Positions 1 to 12,200 of a DNA stretch of 12,630 nucleotides are shown piece by piece. How positions within the stretch are numbered: position 1 is the stretch's first letter; every line of letters begins with the position of its first letter. The translations under genes and the position numbers were made by a program. Source of the stretch: Bacilli bacterium (GTDB lineage: Bacteria; Bacillota; Bacilli; RF39; UBA660); the NCBI GenBank assembly GCA_017525855.1, contig JAFXSE010000049.1, positions 1 to 12,630 on the forward strand, given 5' to 3'. Below the pieces are notes generated by a model. The model was not told where the DNA came from. It did no database searches and saw only the letters and a program-made list of their open reading frames with translations.

Positions 1-18
1 AATCCCCAATCCCCAACC
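1..18. repeat. Telomere-like C-rich terminal repeat (AATCCCC x2 + AACC)
   Basis: The window opens with two exact copies of the 7-mer AATCCCC followed by a partial AACC, then changes abruptly to almost pure A/T. Runs of four C are almost absent elsewhere in the window (one was noticed near 10704, inside the gene). A C-rich strand reading inward from a 5' end is the orientation expected of a left telomere. The unit resembles ciliate C4A2 repeats with one extra T. Only about 2.5 copies are visible, and the right end of the window has no G-rich counterpart, so this may be a trimmed telomere or a coincidence at a contig edge. Confidence 0.6.
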
Positions 19-139
19 AAAAATATTTTCAATGTATAAAATTAAAAAATATATTTTTTAAATTAAAAATTTAATTATAATTTTAACTAATAATTATTTT
101 TAAAAATAATATAAATATAGATATATCATTTAAATATAA
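19..139 (+). promoter_or_regulatory. 5' flank / leader of the giant gene, A/T-rich
   Basis: This 121-base stretch between the telomere-like start and the ATG is nearly all A and T and contains no gene. It must hold whatever promoter and 5' UTR the gene uses if the window start is a chromosome end. TATAAA-like strings occur (for example 35-40), but in such A/T-rich sequence they carry little weight. The start context is A-rich (TATAAATG). No specific regulatory element can be assigned. Confidence 0.4.
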
Positions 140-223
140 ATGTCAGCTATGAAATTGCAAAATATGCTGAAAATTTTAATTTTTATTTCTTTATTTTTAA
201 ACTTTTTAAGTACCATCCCTTCG
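140..223 (+). other. Signal peptide (residues 1 to about 28)
   Basis: A short basic n-region (Lys5, Lys11) precedes a hydrophobic core at about residues 12-23 (ILIFISLFLNFL) and a polar STIPS c-region. This is a classical secretory signal, so the repeat array would be luminal or extracellular, which matches its paired cysteines and dense N-glycosylation sequons. The exact cleavage site, somewhere around residues 24-28, cannot be fixed by eye. Confidence 0.85.
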
Positions 224-3200
224 AATGATTCAAAAACAGAAAAAATACCTTATACATTTTATTTAGCTTGTGCTGGTAAATTAAAAGCTTTAGAAATAAG
301 AGATTATGATATAGATTTCTTACGAAAAAGGGTATCTTTACCCACATGCCAAACTTCCATTGAATATTCAACAACTGCAATTCCCGGTTCGAAAGTAATT
401 CTTTTTTGCCAAAACGAAAATAATGCAGCTGGTGGAGGAGGATGTATAAAAGATGAATATGACACTCATTGCTTAATTTGGAAATCTTGGGAAGGAATTG
501 AAATTAACTTTGCAAATTACGAATATAGAATTATTGCCGAAGTTTGGTATTATTTATATAAATTAAAAACTTATTCATATGATACAACTTATGGTTTTTA
601 TACTTATTTAGTTAATAAATATACATGTTATGATTCAGAGGTTACAGCAGTAGTTCAAACAAATGTCGAATATGAATTTTCATTTGAAGATTATTTAGGT
701 TATGTTGGTATTGAACCATGGGGAATTAAAACTGTTTTTATTAGTGGCAATACATATGTTTATTATGCAAATGGAGAAAATTCTGGAAAAAATGTTGAAA
801 ATTATCAACTTTCAAATGTTGACCAATTATTTAAATTTATTTCTCCAACTTCCGGTTTATATGATATTGTTTGGGCTGGTTATGGTGAATGGGAATATAA
901 TAAAGATTCTTATGATAAATGCCATTATTATATAAGAGTTTGTTACGATACTTGCAGTTCATGTAAAACAAATGTTGAACCTACTTCGACTGAACATCAA
1001 TGTTTGAAATGTAAAGGAAATAGATTTTTCAAATCTGGAACAACCTCATGTTATTCAAAAGAAGAAATTGAAAATGGATATTTTTATAATTCAGAAACAG
1101 GAAATTGGGAAACTTGTCATTCAAAATGCAAAACTTGTTCGGGATTAGGAACTGAGTCATCAAATAGATGTACAAGTTGTAATTCAAATTATCCTTATTT
1201 ATTATCAAATGGTAATTGCGTAAATAATACTGATGGATATTATAACAATTCAAATGAATTTGTAAGTTGCTATGAAAGATGTGCTACATGTAGCAAAGGT
1301 GGAAGTGACAGCAAACATAATTGTAATGAATGTAAAAAAGATTCAAATGGTAATTATTTATATCATTTTATTTATAATCAAGAAGGTCAATGTATTACTG
1401 ATGAAGAAGCTCCTAGTTATACTTATTTACATGAATTTAATAATACTTATTTAAAATGTAATGAAAAATGTGGAAAATGTAATGCAGGTTGTTGGTCTTT
1501 TAGTTATACAAAAGAAGGAGGAGGAGATGTTGGAATAAAAAACTATCATGTTAGAGGGGTCCATAATAAGAAAATTCAACATATTTCAAATGGAGTTTAT
1601 TTCAAAATTATTTTCAATATGAAAGTTAATTCTCTTACTGGAGAATATGTAGTAAGCATTAATGGAAATGAAGTAATTTTGAAAAAAGAAGGATTTTTTA
1701 ATGGATATTCAAGTGAAGATAATTTTAATTCTTTAATATCTGTTAATGTTGGTTCAGACGCAAACAAAAATAAACTAGAAATAATTGATATTTCTTTCCT
1801 AAAATGTGATTGGGCTGTGAATGTTCAAGGAAATGGAGGAGATGAAATATCTTGGGTAAATAGATGGGATAATGACACAACATGTGTATCTTGTAGTTCA
1901 GGATATCATCATATTTATAACCAAACAGGAGTATGTGTAAGTGAATTAGATAAACCAGAAGATTGTTACTTGGATATAACAGATGATACATATAAAAAAT
2001 GTTATGATAAATGTAAAACTTGTAGTCAAGCTGGAACTTCATCATCAAATAATTGTGACGAATGTGCAAAATCAAATGGAAATTATTTATATCATTTTAT
2101 CTATAATCAAACAGGACAATGTATAAGTGACAGTGAAAAATGTTCTGATTGTTATTTAGATAATAGTGATAATACTTATAAAAAATGTTATTCAACTTGT
2201 GCCACTTGTAGTCAATCAGGAACTGAATCTTATCCAAATTGTGATACATGCAAAAATGGTTATCATTTTGTCTATTGGAGACAAGGTTTATGTGTATCTC
2301 CTGGAAATGAAAATTGTCATTGCACATTAGACGATAGTGATAATACTTATAAACAATGTTTCAGTAGATGTAAAACCTGTAATGTAGTTGGAAATAGTAC
2401 AAATCATAGTTGTACTGCTTGTGAAGATGGGTACTATTTTATTTATAATCAAACAGGTCAATGCATAAGTGTTAATGAAAAACCTGATGATACTTATTTA
2501 GATGAAAGTGATTCAACATATAAAAAATGTTACGAAAGATGTGCTTCTTGTTCAACAGCTGGAAATTCAACAAATCATAAATGTACTCAATGTAAAAGTA
2601 ATTATCATTTTAGTTCAGTGACTTCTGGAAAATGTATTTCTGAAGAAGAAGCTAAAACTGAATGTACATGTTATATAGATGATAAAGATGATACATATAA
2701 AGAATGTTATGAAAGATGTGGTTCTTGCAGTAAATCAGGAAATTCAACTCAAAATAATTGTGATTCATGTAAAACAGGTTATCATAAAATTTATAATTTA
2801 CCTGGAATGTGCATAAAAGATACTGAAAAACCAGATGATACATATTATGATGAACAAGATGATACTTATAAAAAATGTTATGATACTTGCTCAAAATGTT
2901 CTTATAAAGGTTCTTCAACTTCACATAACTGTACTAAATGCATAACAGGATACCATTTTATATATAATGAAACAGGTTTATGTGTTCATGAGGGAGAACA
3001 AAATTGCAACTGTTATTTAGATGATAATGATACATATAAAAAATGTTATGATACTTGTAATGCTTGTTCAACAGGAGGAGATAGTGATAATCATAATTGT
3101 ATAGCTTGTCTTAAATATAGTAACGGAACTTTTAAATATCATTTTGAAAAAGAAGGTTCTAATAATTGTGTTGAAAATGGAAAGAGTAACCAATTTTTAG

Positions 3201-6200
3201 ATGAAAATGATAATACTTATAAAGATTGTTATGAAACATGTGCAACATGTTCCTCATTAGGTAATAGTGATAATCATAAATGTAATAGTTGTATTGATGG
3301 ATATTCTTTTAAAGAAAATAGTGGTAATAATTGTTATAGTGATTCTGAACCTCATGATGGATATTATAAAGATGAAACAACTGATACATGGAAAAAATGT
3401 TATGAATTATGTGCAACATGTTCGAGTTCTGGAACAAACGAGAATCATAATTGTGATACTTGTTTAAATGGATATCATTGGATATATAATAAAACTAAAA
3501 ATTGTATTTCTGAAAATAATAAACCAAGTGATACCTATTATGATGAAAGTTCTGATACTTATAAAAAATGTTATGAAACTTGTTCAACTTGCTCAACTGG
3601 AGGAACATCTGAATCTCATAATTGTAATAAATGTGGTGTTAATTCAAATGGAGATTATATATATCATTTTATTTCATCAGATTCAAAAAATTGTGTCTCA
3701 AATGGTAATGAAAATCAATATTTAGATGAAGGTGATAATACTTATAAAGATTGTTATGAAAAATGTTCAACTTGTTCAAAAGGAGGTTCAACAACAAATA
3801 ATAATTGTAATACATGTATTTCTGGTTATTCATTTACAGAAGGAACATCAAATTGTGTTTCAGATGATCAAGATCATACAGGATATTATAAAGACAAAGA
3901 TACTTGGAAAAAATGTTATGAGTTATGTGAAACTTGCTCAAGTGGAGGAACAAGCAGTAATCATAATTGTGATACTTGTATTAATGGATATAAATTCATT
4001 TATAATCAAACTAAATTTTGTATTTCAGAAAATGATAAACCAGAAAATACTTATTTAGATGGAGATACATATAAAAAATGTTATGATACATGTGGTTCAT
4101 GTATTCAAGGTGGAGATAGTGAGAGTAATCATTGTTTAGATTGTGGAAAATATGAAAATGGAACATATAAATATCATTTTGTTCATGATCAATCAGGTCA
4201 ATGTATTTCAAAAGAAGAAGCAGATAAAGATGATTATTTAGATGAAACAGATAACACCTATAAAGATTGTTATGAAACTTGTGGAAGTTGTATTATACCT
4301 GGAAATGATAATAAACATAATTGTAAAACTTGTAAAACTGATTATCATTGGCTTTATTCTGTTCCTGGAAATTGTTTAAATGATACTACTGTAAAAGATA
4401 AATATCCTTATACATATTATAATGCTTCTACAGATACTTATGAAAAATGTTATGAAAGATGTTGGAGATGTTTTGCTGGTGGAAATATAAAATATCATAA
4501 TTGTACTGAATGTAGAAGTGATTATCATTTAGTTTATAACAAAGTAGGACAATGCCTTAGACCATGTGCAAAACCATCAGATACTTACTTAGATGAATCA
4601 GATAATACATATAAAAAATGTTATGATAAATGTTCTACATGTGATAGATCAGGAGATGAAAATAATCACAATTGCACATCTTGTGCAAAAGATGACAATG
4701 GAAATTATTTATATCATTTTATTTATACTCAATCAGGACAATGTGTATCAATAGATGTTAAAAAAGATGATGAATATTTAGATGAAGATGATAATACAAT
4801 TAAAAAATGTTATGATAGTTGTGCAACTTGTACAAAAGGAGGAAAAACTGCATTAACCCAAAATTGTGCAACTTGTAAAGAAGGGTATCATTGGTATTAT
4901 AAATATCCAGGAGTTTGTACAAATCATCAACCATCCGGAACATATTATGATGAAGAAAAAGATTCATATGAAAAATGCCATGATAATTGTCTTGAATGTG
5001 ATGAACTTGGAGATGATGAAAACAATAAATGTAAAAAATGTATTTCAGGATATCATTTTGTATTTAATCTCACAGAAGGTCAATGCATTCCTGAAAAAGA
5101 TAAAGATACTTATTGTCCTAATTGTTATCTTGGATATAATGATACTTATAGAGAATGTGGTCGAGTATGTAAATCATGTACTTTTTATGATGACAACAAA
5201 TGCACTGAATGTTTAGATGGTTATTACAAATATTATAATGATTCTTTAACTTGTGTTAACGAAAAACTTATTCCAGATGGATTTTATCCTAATGAAACTG
5301 ATAAAATAATATACCCTTGCTATAGCAGATGTGCTAAATGTACAACTTCAGGGAATTATAATAAACAAAATTGTATTGCTTGTATTTCGGAAGAATATAC
5401 ATTTTATGATGAAACAGGAAATTGTTTTAATTCTAATGATGCTAAAGAAGGAGAATATGTTGATGGTGAAGGTACTCATAAGTGTTATGAAACCTGTAAA
5501 ATATGTTCTGCAGGAAACACTGATTCTTCTCACAATTGTGATGTTTGTAAAGATGGATATCATTTTATTGGAACAAGTAAAAATTGTACTAATATTCAAC
5601 CCAATCATACTTATTTAGATACAAGTGATAATACTTATAAAGAATGCTATGAAACTTGTGAAACTTGTGAAAAAGCTGGAATAGAAACTGATCATAATTG
5701 TAAAAAATGCATTAATGGATATCACTTTATATATAATCAAAGTGGGTTTTGTATTCCTGAGAATAATAAATGCGAAAGTTGTTATTTAGATGAAGTAGAT
5801 GATACATATAAACCATGTTATGATTCTTGTCTTACATGTACTAAAGGAGGTACCGAATCTAATAATAATTGTGTTAAATGTAATGAACATTATCATTTTA
5901 TTTATAATTTAACTGGGCAATGTGTATCTGAAAATAATAGACCAGATGATACATACTATGATGAAGACGAAGATACATATAAAAAATGTTATGAAAAATG
6001 CTCTAAATGTGCTTCAAATGGTGATGAAAATAATCATAATTGTATTTCTTGTATAAGTGGTTATCATTGGATTTATAATCATACTGCTTTTTGTGTGAAA
6101 GAAGGAGAACAACCAGAAGATACCTATTATGATGAAAAAGATGATACATACAAAAAATGTTATGAAAGATGTTCAAAATGTTCAAAAGCTGGTGATATTA

Positions 6201-9200
6201 TGGATCATAATTGTGATGAATGTGCAAAAGATGCAGATGGTAATTATTTATATCATTTTACTATTGATAAAGAAAAACAATGTATAAGTGATACTGAAAC
6301 AGAACATGATTATTATTTAAATAATGAAACTAATACTTATGAAGAATGTCATAAAAATTGTTATAAATGTTCTCAAAGCGGAACAGATGAATCAAATAAT
6401 TGTGAAAAATGTAATACTTATTATCATTTTATTTATAATAAAACTGGCCAATGTATAAAAGAAGAAGATAAACCAAATGATACATATTATGATGAAGAAG
6501 ATGATACTTATAAAAAATGTTATGATAAATGTTCAACATGTAAAGAATCAGGAAATTCAACAAATTATAATTGTATAACTTGTATAAGTGGATATCATTT
6601 AATTTATAATGCTACTGGACAATGTATTCCTGACTCTGAAAAACCAGATGATACTTATTATGACGAAAAAGATGATACATATAAAAAATGTTATGATAAA
6701 TGTTCAAAATGTACAACAGGAGGTTCTGAAACAAATCATAATTGTCAACAATGTGCAGAAGGTTATCATTTTATATATTCAAAACCTGGAAATTGTGTAA
6801 ATGATGAAGAAAAATGCCCATTTTGCTTTTTAGATGAAGAAGATAATACATATCAAAAATGTTATGATACTTGTGGTTCTTGCAGTAAATCAGGAAATTC
6901 AGAAAATCACAATTGTGATACTTGTAAATCAGGTTATTATAAAATATTTGGTAATGAAAATAATTGTTATCCTTCTTCAGAAATTCCCAATAATACTTAT
7001 TATGAAGAAGAATGTTCTTGTTATAAAGAATGTCATAGTAGATGCTCAACTTGTATTAAAGCTGGAAATGATACAAACTCATATTGTACAAAATGTGCAC
7101 AAGATTATCATTTTATTTATAATAATACATATCATTGTGTTAAAATAGAAGAAGTTGAAAATAATACTTATTTAGATATATATGATGATACTATTAAAAA
7201 ATGCTATGAAACTTGTGGAACTTGCTACGGTAATGGTTCACCTCAATATCATAATTGTAAAACATGTGCAGTTGATTCAAATGGAAATTATTTATATCAT
7301 TTTACATATCAACATAATACCAATTGTATTCCAGAAAATGAAAAACCAAAAGGTTCATATTTAGATGAAGAAGATAATACCTATAAAAAATGTCATAATC
7401 ATTGTTTAACTTGTAGTAAAGGTGGAACAGATGAAACTAATAATTGTGATTCTTGTATTAAAAATAGACATTTCTTTATAGGTGAAATTGAACAAAGAAA
7501 TTGTATTCTTTCAAGATATATTCCTAATAATTGTTATTTAAATTCAGAAAATGATACATTTTTATATTGTCATAATAATTGTAAATATTGTAGCAAAGCT
7601 GGAACAGATGATAATAATAACTGTGATAAATGTAAAGAAGGATATCATTTCATATATAATCATACTGGACAATGTATTAAAGAAGGAGAGCAACCAATAA
7701 ATACTTATTTTGATATTCATACTGATACTTATAGAAAATGTTATGAAAAATGTTTAAAATGTATAAGTTCAGGTTCTTCTGTTTATCATAATTGTATAGA
7801 ATGTGCAAAGTATGAAAATGGTACATATATTTATCATTTTATTTATACAAAAAGTGAATATTGCATTAGTGAAAGTGAAAAACCAAATAATACATATTTA
7901 GAACAAGAAAATAATACATATGAAAAATGTTATTCTACATGTGCAACTTGTTCAGTAAAAGGAAACAGTACTACTAATAATTGTGATAGCTGTGCTAATG
8001 GATATCATTTTGTATACAATCAAACTGGACAATGTATTAAAGAAGGAGAGCAACCAAATGATACTTACTATGATGAAGATGAAGATAAATATGAAAAATG
8101 TTATGATAAATGTTCAAAATGTAGTGGAAAAGGAAATGATACTTCACATAATTGTATTAAATGTGCTAATGGATTCCATTTAGTTTATAATCAACCAGGA
8201 GTATGTATTCCAGATTCTGAACAACCAAATGGAACTTATTATGATAATGATACAGATACTTATAAAGAATGTTATAATACATGTAGTAAATGTAATTATG
8301 GAGGAACAGCAAGTAATCATAATTGTACTGCTTGTGCTGTATATGAAAATGGAACTTATAAATATCATTTTACTTATACTAAAGAAGGTCAATGTGTTGG
8401 TATCGAAGAAAAATGTAGTAATTGTTATTTAGATGAAGAAGATAACACTTATGAAAAATGTTATGAAAAATGTTCAGAATGTGAACATTCAGGAAATAAG
8501 ACATCTCAAAATTGTTCTGGTTGTGTTGAAGGATATCATTTTATTTATAACTTACCAGGAATATGTATTCCTGATGGAGCTCAACCTGATGATACATATT
8601 TAGATAATGATACATATAAACCTTGTTATGAACGTTGTGAAAAATGTTCAAAAGCAGGAGATAGTTCAAATCATAATTGCGATATGTGTAAACAAGATGA
8701 AAATGGTAATTATATATATCATTTTGTTTATAATAAACCAGGTCAATGTATAACTGAAGAAGAAAAACCAGATAATACAACATTAGATAAAGATGATAAT
8801 ACTTATAAAGAATGTTATGAAAGATGTCATTCATGTTATAAACCAGGTAACAGTGAAAATAATTATTGTAGTGAATGCAAAAAAGAAGGAAATAAATATA
8901 TTTATCATTTTGTTTATAATCATCCAGGTCAATGTATAACTGAAGGAGAAAAACCAAATGATACTTATTTAGATAACGAAACAAATACATATGAAAAATG
9001 TTATGGTACTTGTGCAAAATGTGAAGGATTAGGAGAAAATAAATGTACTGTGTGTGCAAAATATGAAAATGGAACATTTATATACCACTTTATTTATAAT
9101 GAAACTGGAAAATGTGTAAGTGATGATGAAAAATGTCCAGGATGTTATTTAGATGAAGAAGATAATACTTATAAAAAATGTTATGATAAATGTTCAGATT

Positions 9201-12200
9201 GTGATGAATTAGGAAATTCATCAAATAATAAATGTAAAGAATGTGCAGTTTATTCAAATGGAACATATAGTCATCATTTTTATTATGTTGATAAAGATAA
9301 AGGAAATTGTTATGATATCAATGAACAACCAAATAATACTTATTTAGATGAAGATGATAACACATACAAAGAATGTTATGAAAAATGTTCAGCTTGTAAA
9401 TATAAAGGAAATGAAAGTAATCACAATTGTACAGAATGTGCTAAATATCCAAATGGAACTTATATATATCATTTTATATATAATCATACTGGACAATGTA
9501 TACCTGAAGGAACTCAACCAAATGATACTTCATTAAATAATGAAACTAATACTTATGAAAAATGTCATGAAAGATGTGGTTCATGTTATGGTTATGGAAC
9601 AGATAAAGAAAATATGTGTACTTTGTGTAAATATACTTATCAATCAGATAAATTTAATTTTTCAGCTCATTTTTATTATTTAGATGTTGATAAAGGAAAC
9701 TGCTATTATGATGATGAAAAACCAGATGGAACTTATCTCTATGAAGAAAATAATACTTACATTCCATGTTATCCTCGTTGTGCTTCTTGTGATTATGGTG
9801 GAAATGATATTCAACATAATTGTACATCCTGTGTTAAAGATGATGAAAATAATACATATTTATATTTCATTGAAGATAAAGAAGGACAATGTATAACAAA
9901 TGGGGAAAAACCAAATAATACATTTATTGAAAATGACACAATTTATTATTGTTATGAAACTTGTGGAAAATGTGAAGAAAGAGGAAATGCAACTTCTCAT
10001 AAATGTACTGATTGTTTATATAATGAAACTGAAGGAAAATATATAACTCATTTTATATATGATAAATTCGGAAATTGTATTTATGATAATGAACAACCAA
10101 ATAAAACATATTTAGATGAAGAAGATAACACATATAAAGAATGTTATGAAAGATGTGAATCTTGTAGTAAATCAGGAACATATGAAGAAATGAATTGTAA
10201 TAAATGTATAAAAGATTTGGATGGAACTATTATTTATTATCCTATTAGAGACAAACCTGGTCAATGTATTAATCAAGATGATGCTCCAAATAATACTTAT
10301 TTTGATAATGAAACAGAAGAATATGTAACTTGCTATGAAAGATGTTCTAAATGTAATATTACAGGTAATCAATTCCAACATAATTGTACTGTTTGCTATA
10401 TTAATGTTTATGGAAAATATGTCTATTCATTTATATATAATCAACCAGGTCAATGTGTTAATAAAACAGAAATAGATGAAAACTTTTATTTAGATAATCA
10501 AACAAATACTTATTGGCCATGTCATGAACGTTGTAAATCTTGTAGTCAAGAAGGTACTGATGAAAATAATAATTGTGATACTTGTGCAACAAATGATGAA
10601 GGACAATATGAATATCATTTTGTTTATAATCATACAGGTCAATGTATAACTGAAGAAGAAAAACCAAAAGATACTGTCTTAAATACAACAGATAATACTT
10701 ATGCCCCTTGTCCAGAAGGTTATGTTTTAGGTAATGATACATGTAATTATTTAGTTACAAAGGAAGAATATATAAAAAATCTTAATAATAGCAATTATGT
10801 TTTAGATAATTTAAATATTAATTATACAAATGATGAAGAAGGATATAGCTTTTTAATTACTGATAATACAACATCTATTGATAATATATCAAATGTTATA
10901 AAAGATATATACAATTTAAATGATGAAACTTCTTTATTGGTGGGTATATTAACTACGACTGATGAAAATGGTGAATCAACAACAACAGTTTCCAGAGTTT
11001 TTACTGATGATGGAACAGAATTAGATATTATTAATATAGATGAAGATTATATAACAATTCAATTATATTTCAATGGTACTGATACATTATCTCCAGAAAC
11101 AGCAAAATATATTCATGATTATGATAACTCTTATGATGTTTTTGACCCTAATAATAAGTTTTATCAAGATTTATGTACAAGTTTCCAAAATGAAAAAGGA
11201 CATGACGTTATAATCGAAGATAGAATTAAATATTATTATACTAATTATTGTGGTACTTGTAAATATGATGGAATGAATTATGACACGAATAAAATGGCTT
11301 GTAAATGTTCAGTAAAGGGAAAAGTTTTCGATGAAAAAGTAAATTTCACTAAACCTTTCCCAATTAATATAGAAATTATAAAATGTACTGTAGAATCATT
11401 TAAAGGAAAACATGTTAAAAAAAATGCCTCATTCTTTATTGTTATAGGAGCATGTTTAGGTCAAGCTGCATTACTTGGATCATTCTTCTTATGGGGATAT
11501 CCTCAATTATTAAGTAGAATTAAAAATGTTGCTAATCCTGTTAAACCCGAAGATCGATCAAATAAAAAGAAAATTACTTTTAAGATAGAAGAAAATAATG
11601 AATCACAAAATGAAAATAATAGATCTAATAATAAAAATAGTGATGTATTAAGTTTGAATAATATGAGTGTAGAACAAAGTCATTTTAATAATAGTATGGC
11701 TGCGATGAACAATACAAGAATAGCTAAAATGAATTACTCATTTGTGACTCATAAGACTAATGATATTATTGCAACAGAAAGTCCTATTAGTGTTTATAAA
11801 TTTGCTTATATAGTTTCTAACACCGAAAAAACTTATTTATCAATGTATTGGGAAATATTCAAAGAAGAATATAGTCTTTGCAGATGTATTTGGAGAAAAT
11901 CTATATTTGAAACATATGCTTTTAATTTCTCATTTTATATTATGTATCTTACTTTCTTATTAATGCTCAATGGTTTATTTTTATACTATAATATTATGCA
12001 TCTTATTTTCTTAGAAAAATTAACCGCTTTCCAATATATTTTATCACCTATTTTAGCTTGTATTACACTACAAGTTGTTTTATATTTCCCAAAAATATGC
12101 CTTTTCAGTTATCCTATGTTTTATTCAGTTTATAAAAATAAAAAAAAACCAAGTGAAATACATAATAGTATTAATAAATTAGTAAAAAAAGTTAGAACAA

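Larger units (their letters stand above)
941..10708 (+). repeat. Array of 53 six-cysteine furin-like repeat units (residues 268-3523)
   Basis: Each unit starts with C-Y-x2-C-x2-C, then a loop with a conserved Gly and H/N-N before C-x2-C. Next comes an aromatic segment (GYHFIYN or a longer form ending in YHF), then a sixth Cys in G-Q-C-I, and finally a linker of the type KPxDTYLD plus an acidic run ending in NTYKK. I counted 53 units by hand; most are 55-65 residues (about 165-195 bp). The spacing resembles furin-like/growth-factor-receptor cysteine-rich repeats, in which paired cysteines form a rod of stacked disulfide modules. Units 1, 2, 23, 24, 36, 48 and 49 are the most diverged. The final half-unit at 10709 (CPEGYVLGNDTC) closes the array. 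Confidence 0.93.

Noticed and set aside
93..110. Perfect 18-base palindrome attatttttaaaaataat about 30 bases before the ATG
   Set aside because: In sequence made almost only of A and T, a palindrome with a 9-base arm is expected with fair probability in 100-200 bases. There is no GC pair to stabilise it and no second copy to support an operator or terminator.
3267..4058. Three consecutive open frames of 66, 85 and 110 codons on the plus strand in another frame
   Set aside because: They overlap the giant gene, encode Ile/Val/Met-rich low-complexity peptides with repeat periodicity, and lack independent start signals. They result from the biased codon use of the array.
8541..9077. 178-codon open frame on the minus strand, the longest of many antisense frames
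   Set aside because: It lies wholly inside the repeat array. Its Tyr/His/Asn/Leu-rich low-complexity protein is the complement of the repeat codons, and it recurs with the repeat period elsewhere. It is a shadow frame.
941..10708. Regularly spaced repeats that might be mistaken for a CRISPR array or a satellite
   Set aside because: The repeats keep an open frame, diverge mostly in ways that keep cysteine spacing, and have unit lengths divisible by three. They are protein repeats, not spacer-separated DNA repeats.
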